From: Hoeflea sp. | GTDB lineage: Bacteria > Pseudomonadota > Alphaproteobacteria > Rhizobiales > Rhizobiaceae | NCBI RefSeq assembly: GCF_002733955.1 | Contig: NZ_NVXQ01000006.1 | Coordinates: forward strand, 177,351-241,350 | DNA: 64,000 nt | Direction: 5' to 3' | Part shown: positions 1 through 9,201 of the stretch, piece by piece | Layout of the letters: each line of letters begins with the position of its first letter | How positions within the stretch are numbered: position 1 is the stretch's first letter | Position numbers and translations under genes: made by a program | The notes under the pieces: generated by a model | What the model was told of the DNA's origin: nothing | What the model saw: the letters and a program-made list of their open reading frames with translations, nothing else | The model's database searches: none

Positions 1-800
1 CCGGCCGCCAGGCAACGTTGCTCCGCCGCGGAGAATGTCTTCGCAGGCAGTGCCGTACCAGCCCAGGCATGGTCCTTTTCGTCAACCGGTGGGATGAACC
101 GTCCGCGCTTGGTTTCTTCGCGCAGCACCGAGCTGAATGGCGACTGCTTGGCGTAGTCCGGTTCCGGAGGCGCATAGGCGGTGGCCAGGATATCGGGATT
201 ATCGTTGGTAACCAGGCTCGCCAGAACCGGCGACACCTGGGACGTGGTGACCGCCCGGCCTGTCGGGTAGAACGCCGTCGCTATCTCGATTTCCTTGCCG
301 CGGATGCTGGGCTTGAGGAACGCCATGCTGGTCTTGAGATCAGGCGCCGGACGCAGCAGGCCGGACTGTCGTTCAAGCACGGAACCTGCGGAAAAATCCT
401 TTGGCGGCTGGACGGGCGCCACGGCAATAACACGGCCCTGCTTGAGGTGGCGGGTGACGCGCTCGGCGTCGGGGCGCGGATCGGCCGCGCCGATCTTGCC
501 GAGGAACGCAATCTTGTCGCCATTGGGCAGGGTTACACCGGCGCCCGAGGTGATGGACGAGGTCAGAATCGGATCGGAGAACTCGACCTCTGCAGCCTGG
601 ATCGATCCAGCCGGTGACGCGGTAAGGTAGGTCTTCCAGCGCGCATCAGCGCTTTCGCTGCCGCCCAGCATTGTGGCCATGTCGGCATGCGACGTCACGG
701 TCGGTGAGGAAAGGAATGCCGCAAGGCCGAGGACCACGGGCGCAGACAGGCGGCCAAGCCGGGACTGGGCGCGGCCGGACGTACGACGTTTCTGACGCAA
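1..800 (-). CDS. Cell wall hydrolase, SleB/Hydrolase_2 type (C-terminal part outside window)
   Basis: The open frame runs off the left edge, so only about 266 N-terminal residues are visible. They hold a basic start, a hydrophobic signal segment (APVVLGLAAFL, near residues 21-31), then a periplasmic region. The last visible residues, FSAAEQRCLAA, match the start of the SleB hydrolase domain as I remember it (CLAxAIYFEARxE). Such enzymes cleave peptidoglycan in the periplasm. The start is uncertain. TTG at 800 has GGAG eight bases upstream and gives a normal signal peptide; an in-frame ATG lies at 827 but has no clear ribosome binding site. der lies upstream on the same strand, 143 bases away. 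The catalytic residues lie outside the window. Confidence 0.72.
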   Translation of the reverse strand, partial: MRQKRRTSGRAQSRLGRLSAPVVLGLAAFLSSPTVTSHADMATMLGGSESADARWKTYLTASPAGSIQAAEVEFSDPILTSSITSGAGVTLPNGDKIAFLGKIGAADPRPDAERVTRHLKQGRVIAVAPVQPPKDFSAGSVLERQSGLLRPAPDLKTSMAFLKPSIRGKEIEIATAFYPTGRAVTTSQVSPVLASLVTNDNPDILATAYAPPEPDYAKQSPFSSVLREETKRGRFIPPVDEKDHAWAGTALPAKTFSAAEQRCLAA

Positions 801-942
801 AACAACTACTCCGAACTCAAGACACATACTCAATACTGTGCTTGAGAATGGAGCATTAACCTTGATGGAGCGTTAATAAGCGATTCAGAAAAAGCGCATT
901 ACTCGTCAACACTCCAACGCGGCGATCGCGCAGATGGTTTCA

Positions 943-2451
943 TCAACCGCTGCGTTTTTTCGGCGCCAGCTTGCCGGACACCGTGCGCCGGGTGGACTTC
1001 TTCGGCATGACCGATGCGCGCTTGGGCTTGCCGTCCTTCGACGCATAGGGATTGTCGCCGCTGCGATAGACCACACGCAAGGGAATGCCCGGCATGTCGA
1101 AATCCTTGCGCAACGAATTGACCAGGTAGCGGGTGTAGGATTCCGGCACGGCCTCCGGCCTTGTGCAGGAGATCATGAAGCCGGGCGGGCGCGACTTGAT
1201 CTGGGTCATGTATTTAAGCTTGAGCCGGCGTCCCGACACGGCCGGCGGCGGGTGATGCCCCTGGGTGTGATCGAGCCAGCGGTTGAGCTTGGCGGTCGAG
1301 ACCCGCTTGTTCCAGACCTTGTGGACGAAGGCGATGTTTTCCATCAGCCGATCGAGGCCGTCGCCGGTCTGCCCGGCCACGGTGACGGCGCGAATGCCGC
1401 GGATCTGCGGCAGCAGGCGCTCGGTCATTTCGCGCAGCTCGGCCAGCTTTTCCTGGCGGTTGTCGATCAGGTCCCACTTGTTGAAGGCAATCACAGGCGC
1501 CCTGCCCTCGCGGACCACCAGATCGGCGATCTGCAAATCCTGCTTTTCAAAGGGAATGGTCGAATCAAACACGATCACCACCACTTCGGCAAAGCGAATG
1601 GCGCGCAGCGCATCGGCGACCGAAAGCTTCTCGAGCTTTTCCTGGACGCGGGCCTTGCGGCGCATCCCGGCGGTGTCGAACAGCTTGATCTTGCGGTTCT
1701 GCCACTCGAAATCCACCGCGATGGAATCGCGGGTGATGCCGGCTTCCGGTCCGGTGAGCAGGCGTTCCTCGCCCAGAAAGCGGTTGATCAGCGTCGACTT
1801 GCCGGCGTTCGGACGGCCGACGATGGCCACGCGCAACGGCTTGGTCTCGTCATATTCCGGGCCCTCGTCCTCGTCATCGGCGCCCTGTGGTATCGGGATA
1901 TCGACATCGGTGATGGCTTCGGCCAGCGGATCGTTCTTGGGCGGAAAGCAACGTTCTTCGCCGAAGGTTTCGACGATCGCATCGCGCAGATCAAGCATGC
2001 CGCCGCCGTGTTCGGCCGAGATCGGGCAAGGCTCGCCAAGGCCGAGACGGAAGGCATCATACATGCCCGATTCCGAGCCCTTGGATTCGGCCTTGTTGGC
2101 GACCAGCACCACCGGCTTGCCGCGTTTTCGCAAGATATCAGCCAGCAATTCGTCTGCCGGCGTCAGACCGGCCTTGGCGTCGATCAGAAACAGCGCGCCA
2201 TCGGCCTCGTCCATCGCCGCTTCGCTCTGGGCGCGCATGCGGCCTTCCAGCGTGTCGGGGCTGGCAACTTCGAGGCCGGCAGTATCGATCATGCGGAACC
2301 TCAGGTCGACCAGCTTGGCATCGCCGGGACGGCGGTCACGGGTCACACCCGGCGTGTCGTCAACAAGCGCCAACTTGCGACCGGCGAGCCGGTTGAACAA
2401 GGTTGACTTGCCGACATTGGGACGCCCGACAATGGCGAGGGTAATGGTCAT
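943..2451 (-). CDS. der: Ribosome assembly GTPase Der (EngA)
   Basis: Der is a double-domain GTPase needed for maturation of the 50S ribosomal subunit in the cytoplasm. The 502-residue product has two G domains in tandem. The first has GRPNVGKS at residues 9-16, with DTAG and NKAE downstream. The second has GRPNAGKS near residue 210, with DTAGMRRK and NKWD. A C-terminal KH-like domain and a basic tail ending [13 protein letters not shown] follow. The frame is open 75 bases further upstream, but the ATG at 2451 puts the protein in register with the family and has AAGGAT in front. The gene lies 49 bases downstream of the TPR membrane protein and is probably cotranscribed with it. Essential housekeeping gene with the usual family length. 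Confidence 0.97.
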   Translation of the reverse strand: MTITLAIVGRPNVGKSTLFNRLAGRKLALVDDTPGVTRDRRPGDAKLVDLRFRMIDTAGLEVASPDTLEGRMRAQSEAAMDEADGALFLIDAKAGLTPADELLADILRKRGKPVVLVANKAESKGSESGMYDAFRLGLGEPCPISAEHGGGMLDLRDAIVETFGEERCFPPKNDPLAEAITDVDIPIPQGADDEDEGPEYDETKPLRVAIVGRPNAGKSTLINRFLGEERLLTGPEAGITRDSIAVDFEWQNRKIKLFDTAGMRRKARVQEKLEKLSVADALRAIRFAEVVVIVFDSTIPFEKQDLQIADLVVREGRAPVIAFNKWDLIDNRQEKLAELREMTERLLPQIRGIRAVTVAGQTGDGLDRLMENIAFVHKVWNKRVSTAKLNRWLDHTQGHHPPPAVSGRRLKLKYMTQIKSRPPGFMISCTRPEAVPESYTRYLVNSLRKDFDMPGIPLRVVYRSGDNPYASKDGKPKRASVMPKKSTRRTVSGKLAPKKRSG

Positions 2452-2500
2452 GGTTGATCCTTGCCCGCAGGCATCGTCATGGGCCGGGATGGGCGTCCGC

Positions 2501-3172
2501 TCAGGACGCGCCACCCTTGGCCGCAATCATTTCCAGCATCAGGCTGGCCCGGGTCTTGATGCCGGCCGGGGCTTCGCGATCAGCATCGATATCGCCGAAC
2601 CACTGTGCCGCCTGCTTCAACTCGCCAGCCTTGTAGGCTGCAATACCGAGGGCCTCGCGGGCCGAGTGACGGGCCGGGTTCGAGGGCACTGCCAGCACTT
2701 CAACCTCCGCCTGGACGTCAGCATAGCTGCCGGTGTCGATCAGCAGATAGGCGGCGCGCACGCGGGCCGCATCGCGAATGGCGACCGGCTGGGACACATC
2801 CTTGCCGATTTCGGAGAAGGCGGCAATTGCACCGGCAGTGTCGCCCTTGTCCGCGAGAACCGTTGCTGCGCGCATCCGGGCCAGAACAGGATAGGACCCG
2901 TAGCCGGTTTGCTCCAGTTCCTGGAATTCCGTCAGCGCCGCATCCGTGTCGCCGCCACGGGCCTTTTCCAAAGCCGCCAGGAAGACATCGCCGGATCTGG
3001 CTGCCGTGGTTTCTTTCCAGTATTCCCAGCCGCGAAGCCCCGCAGTCACCGCTACGACACCAATCGCAAGCGCAAGCAGGACAAAGCGAAACCGCTTCCA
3101 CAGCGCCTTCATGTAGTCCGAGCGCAGATCCTCATTGACCTCGCGGATGAATGTTGAATTGTCGTCTGTCAT
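2501..3172 (-). CDS. TPR membrane protein, YfgM/TPR_21-like
   Basis: The 223-residue protein has a short cytoplasmic N terminus, one transmembrane segment ([17 protein letters not shown], about residues 30-46), then an alpha-helical region of TPR-like repeats rich in alanine. This layout matches the YfgM-type family (PF09976, from memory), which is anchored in the inner membrane, exposes TPRs to the periplasm, and is linked to the Sec translocon and outer-membrane chaperones. The YfgM-Der order is common in proteobacteria and supports the call. No catalytic residues are expected. The exact partner in this organism is not shown by the sequence. Confidence 0.85.
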   Translation of the reverse strand: MTDDNSTFIREVNEDLRSDYMKALWKRFRFVLLALAIGVVAVTAGLRGWEYWKETTAARSGDVFLAALEKARGGDTDAALTEFQELEQTGYGSYPVLARMRAATVLADKGDTAGAIAAFSEIGKDVSQPVAIRDAARVRAAYLLIDTGSYADVQAEVEVLAVPSNPARHSAREALGIAAYKAGELKQAAQWFGDIDADREAPAGIKTRASLMLEMIAAKGGAS

Positions 3173-3303
3173 TGCGTCACCGACCGAAACCGGCCCTCTC
3201 GAAATCCTGCCGCTAGCGGCGTTGTATGGGGCCTTCTAGCCGATTTTATGTTTTCTGTAAGGGGGTAGCACTGCGAAAGCGTGCAGACTCCCGTCCAATT
3301 GGC

Positions 3304-3894
3304 TCACATTCCGATGATCGGGGACACGCCGATCAGCCATTTGTGCAGCCCGCCGACAAACAGCACATAAAGCACAAGGCCTCCGACAACCGCGATGACA
3401 TCCCACTTCACCGGCCCTGCCACGGGATTGCTGGTGATGCCGGCGCGCAGGCGTCTCTTCTCGGATATCCGGTCGATAACGGCCCAGACCAGAAACCCGC
3501 CGAACAGCAACAACGACGCCAGATCGCCATTGACCAGAAGATGGAGCAAGGCCCAGATCTTGACCGCAAGCAGCATCGGGTGCTTGACGGCGGCCTTGAT
3601 GCGTCCGGCCGGAACCTGCGACGCCACCAGCAGGATCATGGCCGGGATCATTCCGAGCGCAACCACATGGCTCATCCAGGCCGGCACCACCCAGAACACC
3701 ACCGGGTCGAGACGCGCGACACCATAGCCCCAGATTAAAATGACAAGGCCGATGATCGCGATCACCGCATAGATGCCCTTCCAGGTGTTCAGGCCGCGCT
3801 GATCGATCTGCGCCTGCCGAAACGCGGGCGCGGCGATCCGCACCGAGTGAATTCCCAGAAACAGCACCAGTCCGACAATGAGCCAGATCATCAT
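3304..3894 (-). CDS. NnrU family membrane protein
   Basis: The 196-residue protein has about five or six hydrophobic segments, beginning MIWLIVGLVLFLGIHSVRI, with the HPMLLAVKIWALLHLLVNGD stretch typical of the NnrU family. NnrU was named from nitric-oxide metabolism genes, and the fold is related to the zeta-carotene isomerase Z-ISO, a heme-containing membrane protein. No denitrification genes lie nearby, so the substrate here is unknown. The start at 3894 opens directly into the first membrane helix. The gene diverges from the DksA-like gene, with about 150 bases between them. Confidence 0.85.
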   Translation of the reverse strand: MMIWLIVGLVLFLGIHSVRIAAPAFRQAQIDQRGLNTWKGIYAVIAIIGLVILIWGYGVARLDPVVFWVVPAWMSHVVALGMIPAMILLVASQVPAGRIKAAVKHPMLLAVKIWALLHLLVNGDLASLLLFGGFLVWAVIDRISEKRRLRAGITSNPVAGPVKWDVIAVVGGLVLYVLFVGGLHKWLIGVSPIIGM

Positions 3895-4041
3895 TCTTCT
3901 CCTATCGCGGGGCGAGACATTCGCCGTCCGCCAGTGCGGCGACCATAGCCCGGACAGGTCTGCTTTAGAAGCAGTGCATACCGGAATTTATGTCGCGGAT
4001 TCGGGACATTTGTGTTGCCGCACCGGCTGGTCCAAGATGGC

Positions 4042-4380
4042 ATGATGGAACCGGATCTGGAGGCCGCACGCAGGCGGCTTGAGGAAAAGAAGCTTGATCT
4101 CGAAAACATGTCTGCGCTGAGCCAGGAGGCACGGGCGCCGGTCACGCTTGACCAGCAATCGGTGGGCCGGCTATCGCGGATGGATGCGATGCAGCAGCAG
4201 GCGATGGCCGAGGCGCAGGAGCGTGCGCGCAAACGCGATCTGGTGCGCATCGAAATGGCGGAACGGCGTCTGGCCGAAGGCGAATACGGCTGGTGCACGG
4301 AGTGCGGTGAGGCCATTCCCGACAAGCGGCTGGCGATCGATCCGATGGCGGAGAAATGTGTTCGCTGCGCTTCCGGTTAG
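4042..4380 (+). CDS. DksA/TraR-type C4 zinc finger protein
   Basis: The 112-residue protein has a long charged helical N-terminal region and a C-terminal zinc finger with cysteines at residues 85, 88, 106 and 109 (CTEC and CVRC). DksA/TraR proteins bind the RNA polymerase secondary channel and alter initiation, often with ppGpp. This one is shorter than true DksA (about 150 residues) and lacks the full coiled-coil, so it is better called a DksA-like or TraR-like protein. The start is chosen at the ATG pair at 4042/4045; the frame also allows a GTG at 4012. It stands alone between nnrU and a deacetylase gene. Confidence 0.85.
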   Translation: MMEPDLEAARRRLEEKKLDLENMSALSQEARAPVTLDQQSVGRLSRMDAMQQQAMAEAQERARKRDLVRIEMAERRLAEGEYGWCTECGEAIPDKRLAIDPMAEKCVRCASG

Positions 4381-4463
4381 GATTTTTTCACATCTGCGCC
4401 GCAATTGGTGGTCACTGATCCACGACCCTTTTCAGTCCAGCGTAGCACCGGATCGCGAGTATA

Positions 4464-5483
4464 ATGTTTTTGTCTGAAGTCTCCCCTGCCTCCATAAAAA
4501 AACCGGCACTATCTGCCCTTACCGCTGCAGTGGTGGCCGCGTTCGCCGGCCTTGTCGACATCGCAGCCCAGGCGGAAGAACGCCCGGAACAGCTGGTGCT
4601 GATTTCCTTCGACGGGGCGCATGACAATCGTTTGTGGGAGCGTAGCCTGGCCATGGCGAACCGCAGCGGCGCGCGCTTTACCTATTTCCTGTCCTGTACC
4701 TTCCTGATGAGCAAGGCGGAACGCGAGGCCTACAAGGCCCCCGGACATTCCGCCGGCCGCTCGAATGTCGGCTTTGCCCAAGACAAGGCCGAAGCGCTGA
4801 CGCGGCTTGAACATATCTGGTCGGCCTATCAGGCCGGCAACGAGATCGGTAGCCACGGCTGCGGCCATTTCGATGGCAAGGACTGGAGCAAATCGGACTG
4901 GCTCAAGGAGTTTGACCAGTTCGACACCGCGCTGAGCACGGCGTGGGAAAACAACGATGCTGAAGCTCCGTCGGGCTGGGCGCGGTTTGCGACATCCGCC
5001 ATCAGGGGGTTTCGCGCGCCCTATCTTGCGACCGGGGACGGGCTGTTTGCCGCCCTGGAAAGCCGCGGCTTTGCCTATGACGCCAGCACTGTGTCGAAGG
5101 GCCCGGTTTCGCCGGACTTCAGCAGGCCGACCGCGCATTTCGCGCTGCCGCTGATCCCGGAAGGCCCGAAGCAGCGGGCGATCATTGCCATGGACTACAA
5201 TCTGTTCGTGCGCCATTCCGCCGCGCTCGAGACCCCTTCGAAGTCAAAAGAGTTCGAAGAACGTGCACTGGATGCGTTCCGGGCAGCCTTCGAGGCTGAA
5301 TATTCGGGCAAGCGGCGTCCGCTGCAACTGGGGTTTCACTTTGTCGAAATGAACGGCGGCGCCTACTGGAATGCGCTGGAACGCTTTGTCGATGAGACCT
5401 GTGGGCGCGCGGAGGTCGCCTGCGTGACCTATCAGGAAGCGATCGAGCGTCTCAAGACAAAGGCGGACGGGTCGGCGAGCTGA
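4464..5483 (+). CDS. Secreted polysaccharide deacetylase family protein (CE4)
   Basis: The 339-residue protein has an N-terminal signal segment ending near residue 37 (after DIAAQA), then a NodB-like fold. The strand holding the first catalytic motif reads ISFDGAHDN instead of the canonical TFDDG. A second motif, EIGSHGCGH, carries the metal-binding histidines, and GFRAPYL matches motif 3 (RxPY). These enzymes remove acetyl groups from peptidoglycan or exopolysaccharide sugars. The altered first motif matches a distinct subgroup, so the real substrate is unclear. It is a single gene, convergent with bacA, with 31 bases between the stop codons. Confidence 0.8.
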   Translation: MFLSEVSPASIKKPALSALTAAVVAAFAGLVDIAAQAEERPEQLVLISFDGAHDNRLWERSLAMANRSGARFTYFLSCTFLMSKAEREAYKAPGHSAGRSNVGFAQDKAEALTRLEHIWSAYQAGNEIGSHGCGHFDGKDWSKSDWLKEFDQFDTALSTAWENNDAEAPSGWARFATSAIRGFRAPYLATGDGLFAALESRGFAYDASTVSKGPVSPDFSRPTAHFALPLIPEGPKQRAIIAMDYNLFVRHSAALETPSKSKEFEERALDAFRAAFEAEYSGKRRPLQLGFHFVEMNGGAYWNALERFVDETCGRAEVACVTYQEAIERLKTKADGSAS

Positions 5484-5514
5484 CCGAAACACCGGGAACG
5501 CTCGCTCCCGAACC

Positions 5515-6843
5515 CTATCTTTTTGGATCTTCCACAGTCTGGATCGGATCTGGACCACCGGCCCCTGGCGCGGGATCGGCAACATGCTGGGCGAAGCCAT
5601 CACCCTGCTCCGCCAGATAGCCACGCTCGATTTCATCGAGTTCCTGGCCGCGGAACACGGCTTCGAAGGCATGCAGACGTTTGTAGATCGAGATCAGTTC
5701 GACAATGGTTGTCCATGAATTGATCAGGAACTGGAATGAGTTCGACACCTGGCCGAAAGCCGTCAAAATCTGCTGCCAGATGCCCAGGGTGATCCTGCCG
5801 GTGACAATGGTCGGTACAAGCAGGATATGGACGTAGATATTGTCGGCCTGGAGATAGAAGCCGCGAGCGATGTTGAAATACATGTAGTGGAAATAAAGCC
5901 GGAAGTAGTTTCTCCGCACATTATCGAAGAGCTGACGGGTGGTTGGCGGCTGGGCGCGCGACGGATCGTCTTCGCCATAGACAAGTTCCTTCCGGTAAGC
6001 GGCCTCGACACGCTGGTTGCGAAACTCGAGCCCGGGCAGCTTGATGCCAACCAAGGCGAGCAACCCGGTGCCAAAGGCGGCCCAGAACAGCAGTGCTATG
6101 AACAGCGCATGCGGGATTTCACCGACCACGGGCAGTTCGGTGACATATTGCGACAACGCCCACAGGATCGGCAGAAATGCCACCAGCGTCATGATCGCGT
6201 CGACAAAGGCCACACCGAGGCCTTCCATGATCGAGGCGAAGCGCATGGTGTCTTCCTGCACACGCTGCGAGGCGCCTTCGATGTTGCGCACCCGCGGCCA
6301 GCGTTCCATGTAGAAATTGTTCATCGCCGTGCGCCAGCGGAACACGTAGTGACTGACGAAAAACCGGGTGACGACATAGACGACGGTCGAGATGAAGGCG
6401 ATCTGGCAGAAGATTATGATGAGGCCATAGAGATCGGCCTGCGAGACGGTGCCATCCCCGGTCAGTGCCTGCTGGAACTGGTCGAAGAAAGGCCGGCGCC
6501 AATTGTTGAGTGCCACCGAAACCTGGACGCCGAAATAGGTGGTGAAGAGGATGAAGGCGGACCCGAGGATCGACCACCATTGCCATCTGTGCGGCGAGTA
6601 GGTGAACCAGAACGCTGCAAAGGCCAGCGACCAGGCGATGTAATAGACATAAAACCAGAGGAAGGACGAGGTGTAGAAATAGCTCAGTCCGACAATCGGC
6701 TCGCCTTCCGGTTCGGGCAATGCAAAGCCCAATGCCGCACCGATACTGTCCCCTGCCCCGTACCAGATGGCGATTGCCAGGCCGGCCCAGATGAGGACTG
6801 ACGGGAAGAAGATTTTCGGTTTCGGGAAGAAAGATTCAAACAC
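5515..6843 (-). CDS. bacA: BacA/SbmA peptide transporter
   Basis: The 442-residue inner-membrane protein has about seven transmembrane segments and the conserved SbmA/BacA core, including [28 protein letters not shown]-like residues ([16 protein letters not shown]) and a C-terminal stretch [16 protein letters not shown]. The family uses the proton gradient to import proline-rich and NCR-type peptides and affects very-long-chain fatty acid modification of lipid A in rhizobia; BacA is required for bacteroid survival in several legumes. The length is slightly above the usual 400-420 because of a proline-rich acidic tail. The sequence alone does not prove symbiosis, since BacA also occurs in free-living and pathogenic relatives. 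Confidence 0.93.
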   Translation of the reverse strand: MFESFFPKPKIFFPSVLIWAGLAIAIWYGAGDSIGAALGFALPEPEGEPIVGLSYFYTSSFLWFYVYYIAWSLAFAAFWFTYSPHRWQWWSILGSAFILFTTYFGVQVSVALNNWRRPFFDQFQQALTGDGTVSQADLYGLIIIFCQIAFISTVVYVVTRFFVSHYVFRWRTAMNNFYMERWPRVRNIEGASQRVQEDTMRFASIMEGLGVAFVDAIMTLVAFLPILWALSQYVTELPVVGEIPHALFIALLFWAAFGTGLLALVGIKLPGLEFRNQRVEAAYRKELVYGEDDPSRAQPPTTRQLFDNVRRNYFRLYFHYMYFNIARGFYLQADNIYVHILLVPTIVTGRITLGIWQQILTAFGQVSNSFQFLINSWTTIVELISIYKRLHAFEAVFRGQELDEIERGYLAEQGDGFAQHVADPAPGAGGPDPIQTVEDPKR

Positions 6844-7051
6844 GGGCGGGATCCTGAACTGTGTCCTGCAAGGCAGGGCGTGATTCGTCGTGGCTCGGGC
6901 AAATACCTATGACACCGGGGCAGAGACGGCAATCCGAACGGCCCAATGCTCACGCCAATGTGCTGAAACAATGGCTCTTCGTGCTCAGTGGTTCTGGGTT
7001 GCCGCGAATTTGCGCTGCCGGATCCGTGACGGTCCCGGATGACGGGCGGCT

Positions 7052-8245
7052 TCACACGGCCCGGGGTCGGCAATAGATCAACACGATAGCAGCAGAAGCG
7101 AGCAACCCGGCTGCAGCCGCAAGACTTGCCCAGGTGTAGGTTCCCGACCAGTCGGCAAGGTAACCGGCGACGACGGGACCAAGGATCTGGCCGGTGCCGA
7201 AGGCGGCAGTCATCAGAGCCAGCGCCCGGCGCGGGCTTTCGGTGGCCAGTTGCCGGCCGAGTTGAAGCCCAAAGGCGGTGACCATGATGAAGGTCGCACC
7301 CAGCAGCACGCCACCGATGATGGGGCCAGCGGGCAGCGGCAGGAGGACGCTTGCCGCCACGCCGATCGCTTCCACCAGGCAGCCAAGGGCAAAGACATTG
7401 GCGAGGCCGACGCGCCGCACTGCAGGCATCCAGTAGGCAACCGAGGGTGCGGCGGCGACGCCGGTGGCAAGCCAGACACCGGCCTCGAACAGCGAGGAAC
7501 CTCCCCCATCTCGGACGATGGCCACCAGGAACGTGGCGGTGACAATGTAGCCAAACCCGAAGATGCCATAGGCGATGGTCAGCGCCGCCAGCGATGGGGT
7601 CCAGACGAGCGGTGGTTCCTTTCTCGCAGGGCCTGCGCGCACGATATCGCGCGGCAGATACCGCGACACCACGATCAAGCCAGCAAATGCCAGGACGGCA
7701 GCCATGATCCAGGCCATGCGCCAGCCACTGTCGGCAAGTATGATCAACCCGAACATGACCGCCGAAATGGTTATGCCGGCGCCAACACCGCCGAAGTGGC
7801 TGGACTGAACCCAGGGCTTGTTGGCAGCCAGACCGTGCGAGAGCACGATGGCCGAGGTGAAGACCATGACAAACGCACTGGCGAGCCCCGCCAGAAACCG
7901 GATGATGGCCAGCACGAAGACATTGCTGGAGACGCCCATGGCCAGCAGAAGCAACGCGGTCGCCACCAGGCCTGACAGCGCGACCTTGCGCTCGATGCCT
8001 TCGGCCCAGCCATAGGCCGCGAGGATGGCGCCAAGCAGATAACCGACATAATTGGCCGATGCGATCCACCCGGCTTCAGCCGGACCAAGTCCAAGTCCCG
8101 ACATCATAGCCGGCAACACCGGCGTGTAGAAAAAGCGCCCCAGCCCCATTGCCACAGCCATGGCCAGGGCCCCGGCGATGGCGGTCATCACGATCATGCG
8201 ATCACGCTGCGGTGAGGAGCCGGAATATTCAGCGGGTCGAGACAT
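7052..8245 (-). CDS. MFS transporter, YbfB/YjiJ family
   Basis: The 397-residue protein has twelve hydrophobic segments and starts its first helix near residue 19 with IAGALAMAVAMGLGRFFYTPV, a stretch characteristic of the YbfB/YjiJ (DUF1228) branch of the major facilitator superfamily. The substrate of this branch is unknown; some members are thought to export drugs or metabolites. The start at 8245 begins MSRPAEYS; an in-frame start at 8263 would add six residues. It diverges from bdhA, with about 180 bases between the genes. Confidence 0.85.
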   Translation of the reverse strand: MSRPAEYSGSSPQRDRMIVMTAIAGALAMAVAMGLGRFFYTPVLPAMMSGLGLGPAEAGWIASANYVGYLLGAILAAYGWAEGIERKVALSGLVATALLLLAMGVSSNVFVLAIIRFLAGLASAFVMVFTSAIVLSHGLAANKPWVQSSHFGGVGAGITISAVMFGLIILADSGWRMAWIMAAVLAFAGLIVVSRYLPRDIVRAGPARKEPPLVWTPSLAALTIAYGIFGFGYIVTATFLVAIVRDGGGSSLFEAGVWLATGVAAAPSVAYWMPAVRRVGLANVFALGCLVEAIGVAASVLLPLPAGPIIGGVLLGATFIMVTAFGLQLGRQLATESPRRALALMTAAFGTGQILGPVVAGYLADWSGTYTWASLAAAAGLLASAAIVLIYCRPRAV

Positions 8246-8395
8246 GAGCAAGGAACTTGGCAAAGGGAGGGATCGGATCTGTTTTCTCCATGAACCCGAT
8301 CAGCCCGGGTGACAACCCGGAAGCTGCCACCGGCTGGCTTTTTGCCCAGGGACTAACCAAAACTTGATTGGAACTTTTACGGTGAATGCTTATTG

Positions 8396-8407
8396 TGCGT
8401 TGCAGCA
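8396..8407 (+). promoter_or_regulatory. Candidate PhaR box upstream of bdhA
   Basis: The 12 bases TGCGTTGCAGCA match TGCRNYGCASMA, the PhaR (AniA) binding consensus reported for Bradyrhizobium as I recall it, at every position. The site ends 20 bases before the bdhA start codon, where a repressor could block transcription or initiation. PhaR senses polyhydroxybutyrate, and bdhA degrades its monomer. The consensus is from memory and a 12-base degenerate motif can occur by chance. Confidence 0.5.
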
Positions 8408-8427
8408 ATACACAAAAGGACCTTCAC

Positions 8428-9201
8428 ATGAAAACCGTGATCATTACCGGCTCGACCAGCGGCATCGGCCTGGGAATCGCCGAGAGTTTCGCCACCGCGG
8501 GATACAATGTGGTGCTCAACGGTCTGGGCGACGAGGCTGAAATCGAAGCAACGCGCGCACGGGTAGCCTCGCTTGGCGCGGGTGACGTGATCTTCCATGG
8601 CGCCAACATGCTCAAGCCCGAAGAAATCGCCGATCTGGTTGCCTCGACCGAGAAGCACTTCGGCTCGGTCGATGTCATCGTGCCCAATGCCGGCATCCAG
8701 CATGTCGAGAAGATCGAGGATTTCCCGATTGCCAAATGGGATGCGATCATCGCCATCAACATGAGTTCCGCCTTCCATCTCATCCGGGCTGCCATGCCGG
8801 GCATGAAAAAGAACGGGTTTGGCCGGATCATCGCGATCGCTTCTGCGCATGGCCTTATCGCCTCGCCGTTCAAGAGCGCCTATGTCACCGCCAAGCACGG
8901 GGTTCTGGGTCTGATCAAGACCGTGGCGCTGGAAGGGGCCGAATTTGGCGTCACCGCCAATGCGATCTGTCCCGGCTATGTCGAGACGCCGCTGGTCAGC
9001 GGCCAGATTGCCGACACCGCCAAGGCGCGCGGCATGACCGAGGAAGCTGTGATCAGCGACGTGATCCTCAAGGCGCAACCGACCAAGCAGTTTGTAACGG
9101 TCGAGCAGATCGCGGCCCTGGCCAATTACCTCGCCTCCGACCAGGCCGCCCAGATCACCGGTGCGGCGCTGCCGATCGATGGCGGCTGGACCGCGCAATG
9201 A
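8428..9201 (+). CDS. bdhA: D-3-hydroxybutyrate dehydrogenase
   Basis: The enzyme oxidises D-3-hydroxybutyrate to acetoacetate with NAD+, the step after polyhydroxybutyrate depolymerisation in the cytoplasm. The 257-residue product is a classical short-chain dehydrogenase. It has the nucleotide-binding GSTSGIG near residues 7-13, NAG near residue 89, and catalytic SAYVTAKHG (YxxxK). The C-terminal end, GAALPIDGGWTAQ, and the QPTKQFVTVEQIA stretch are typical of 3-hydroxybutyrate dehydrogenases. ATG at 8428 has AAGGA upstream. The stop codon overlaps the patatin start (ATGA), so the two are translationally coupled. A bdhA-xdhA linkage is also described for Sinorhizobium meliloti. Confidence 0.95.
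   Translation: MKTVIITGSTSGIGLGIAESFATAGYNVVLNGLGDEAEIEATRARVASLGAGDVIFHGANMLKPEEIADLVASTEKHFGSVDVIVPNAGIQHVEKIEDFPIAKWDAIIAINMSSAFHLIRAAMPGMKKNGFGRIIAIASAHGLIASPFKSAYVTAKHGVLGLIKTVALEGAEFGVTANAICPGYVETPLVSGQIADTAKARGMTEEAVISDVILKAQPTKQFVTVEQIAALANYLASDQAAQITGAALPIDGGWTAQ

Noticed and set aside
934..2406. Long plus-strand open frame (490 codons) opposite der
   Set aside because: It mirrors der in antisense; the high-GC sequence keeps opposite frames open. It has no family similarity and der has all its motifs.
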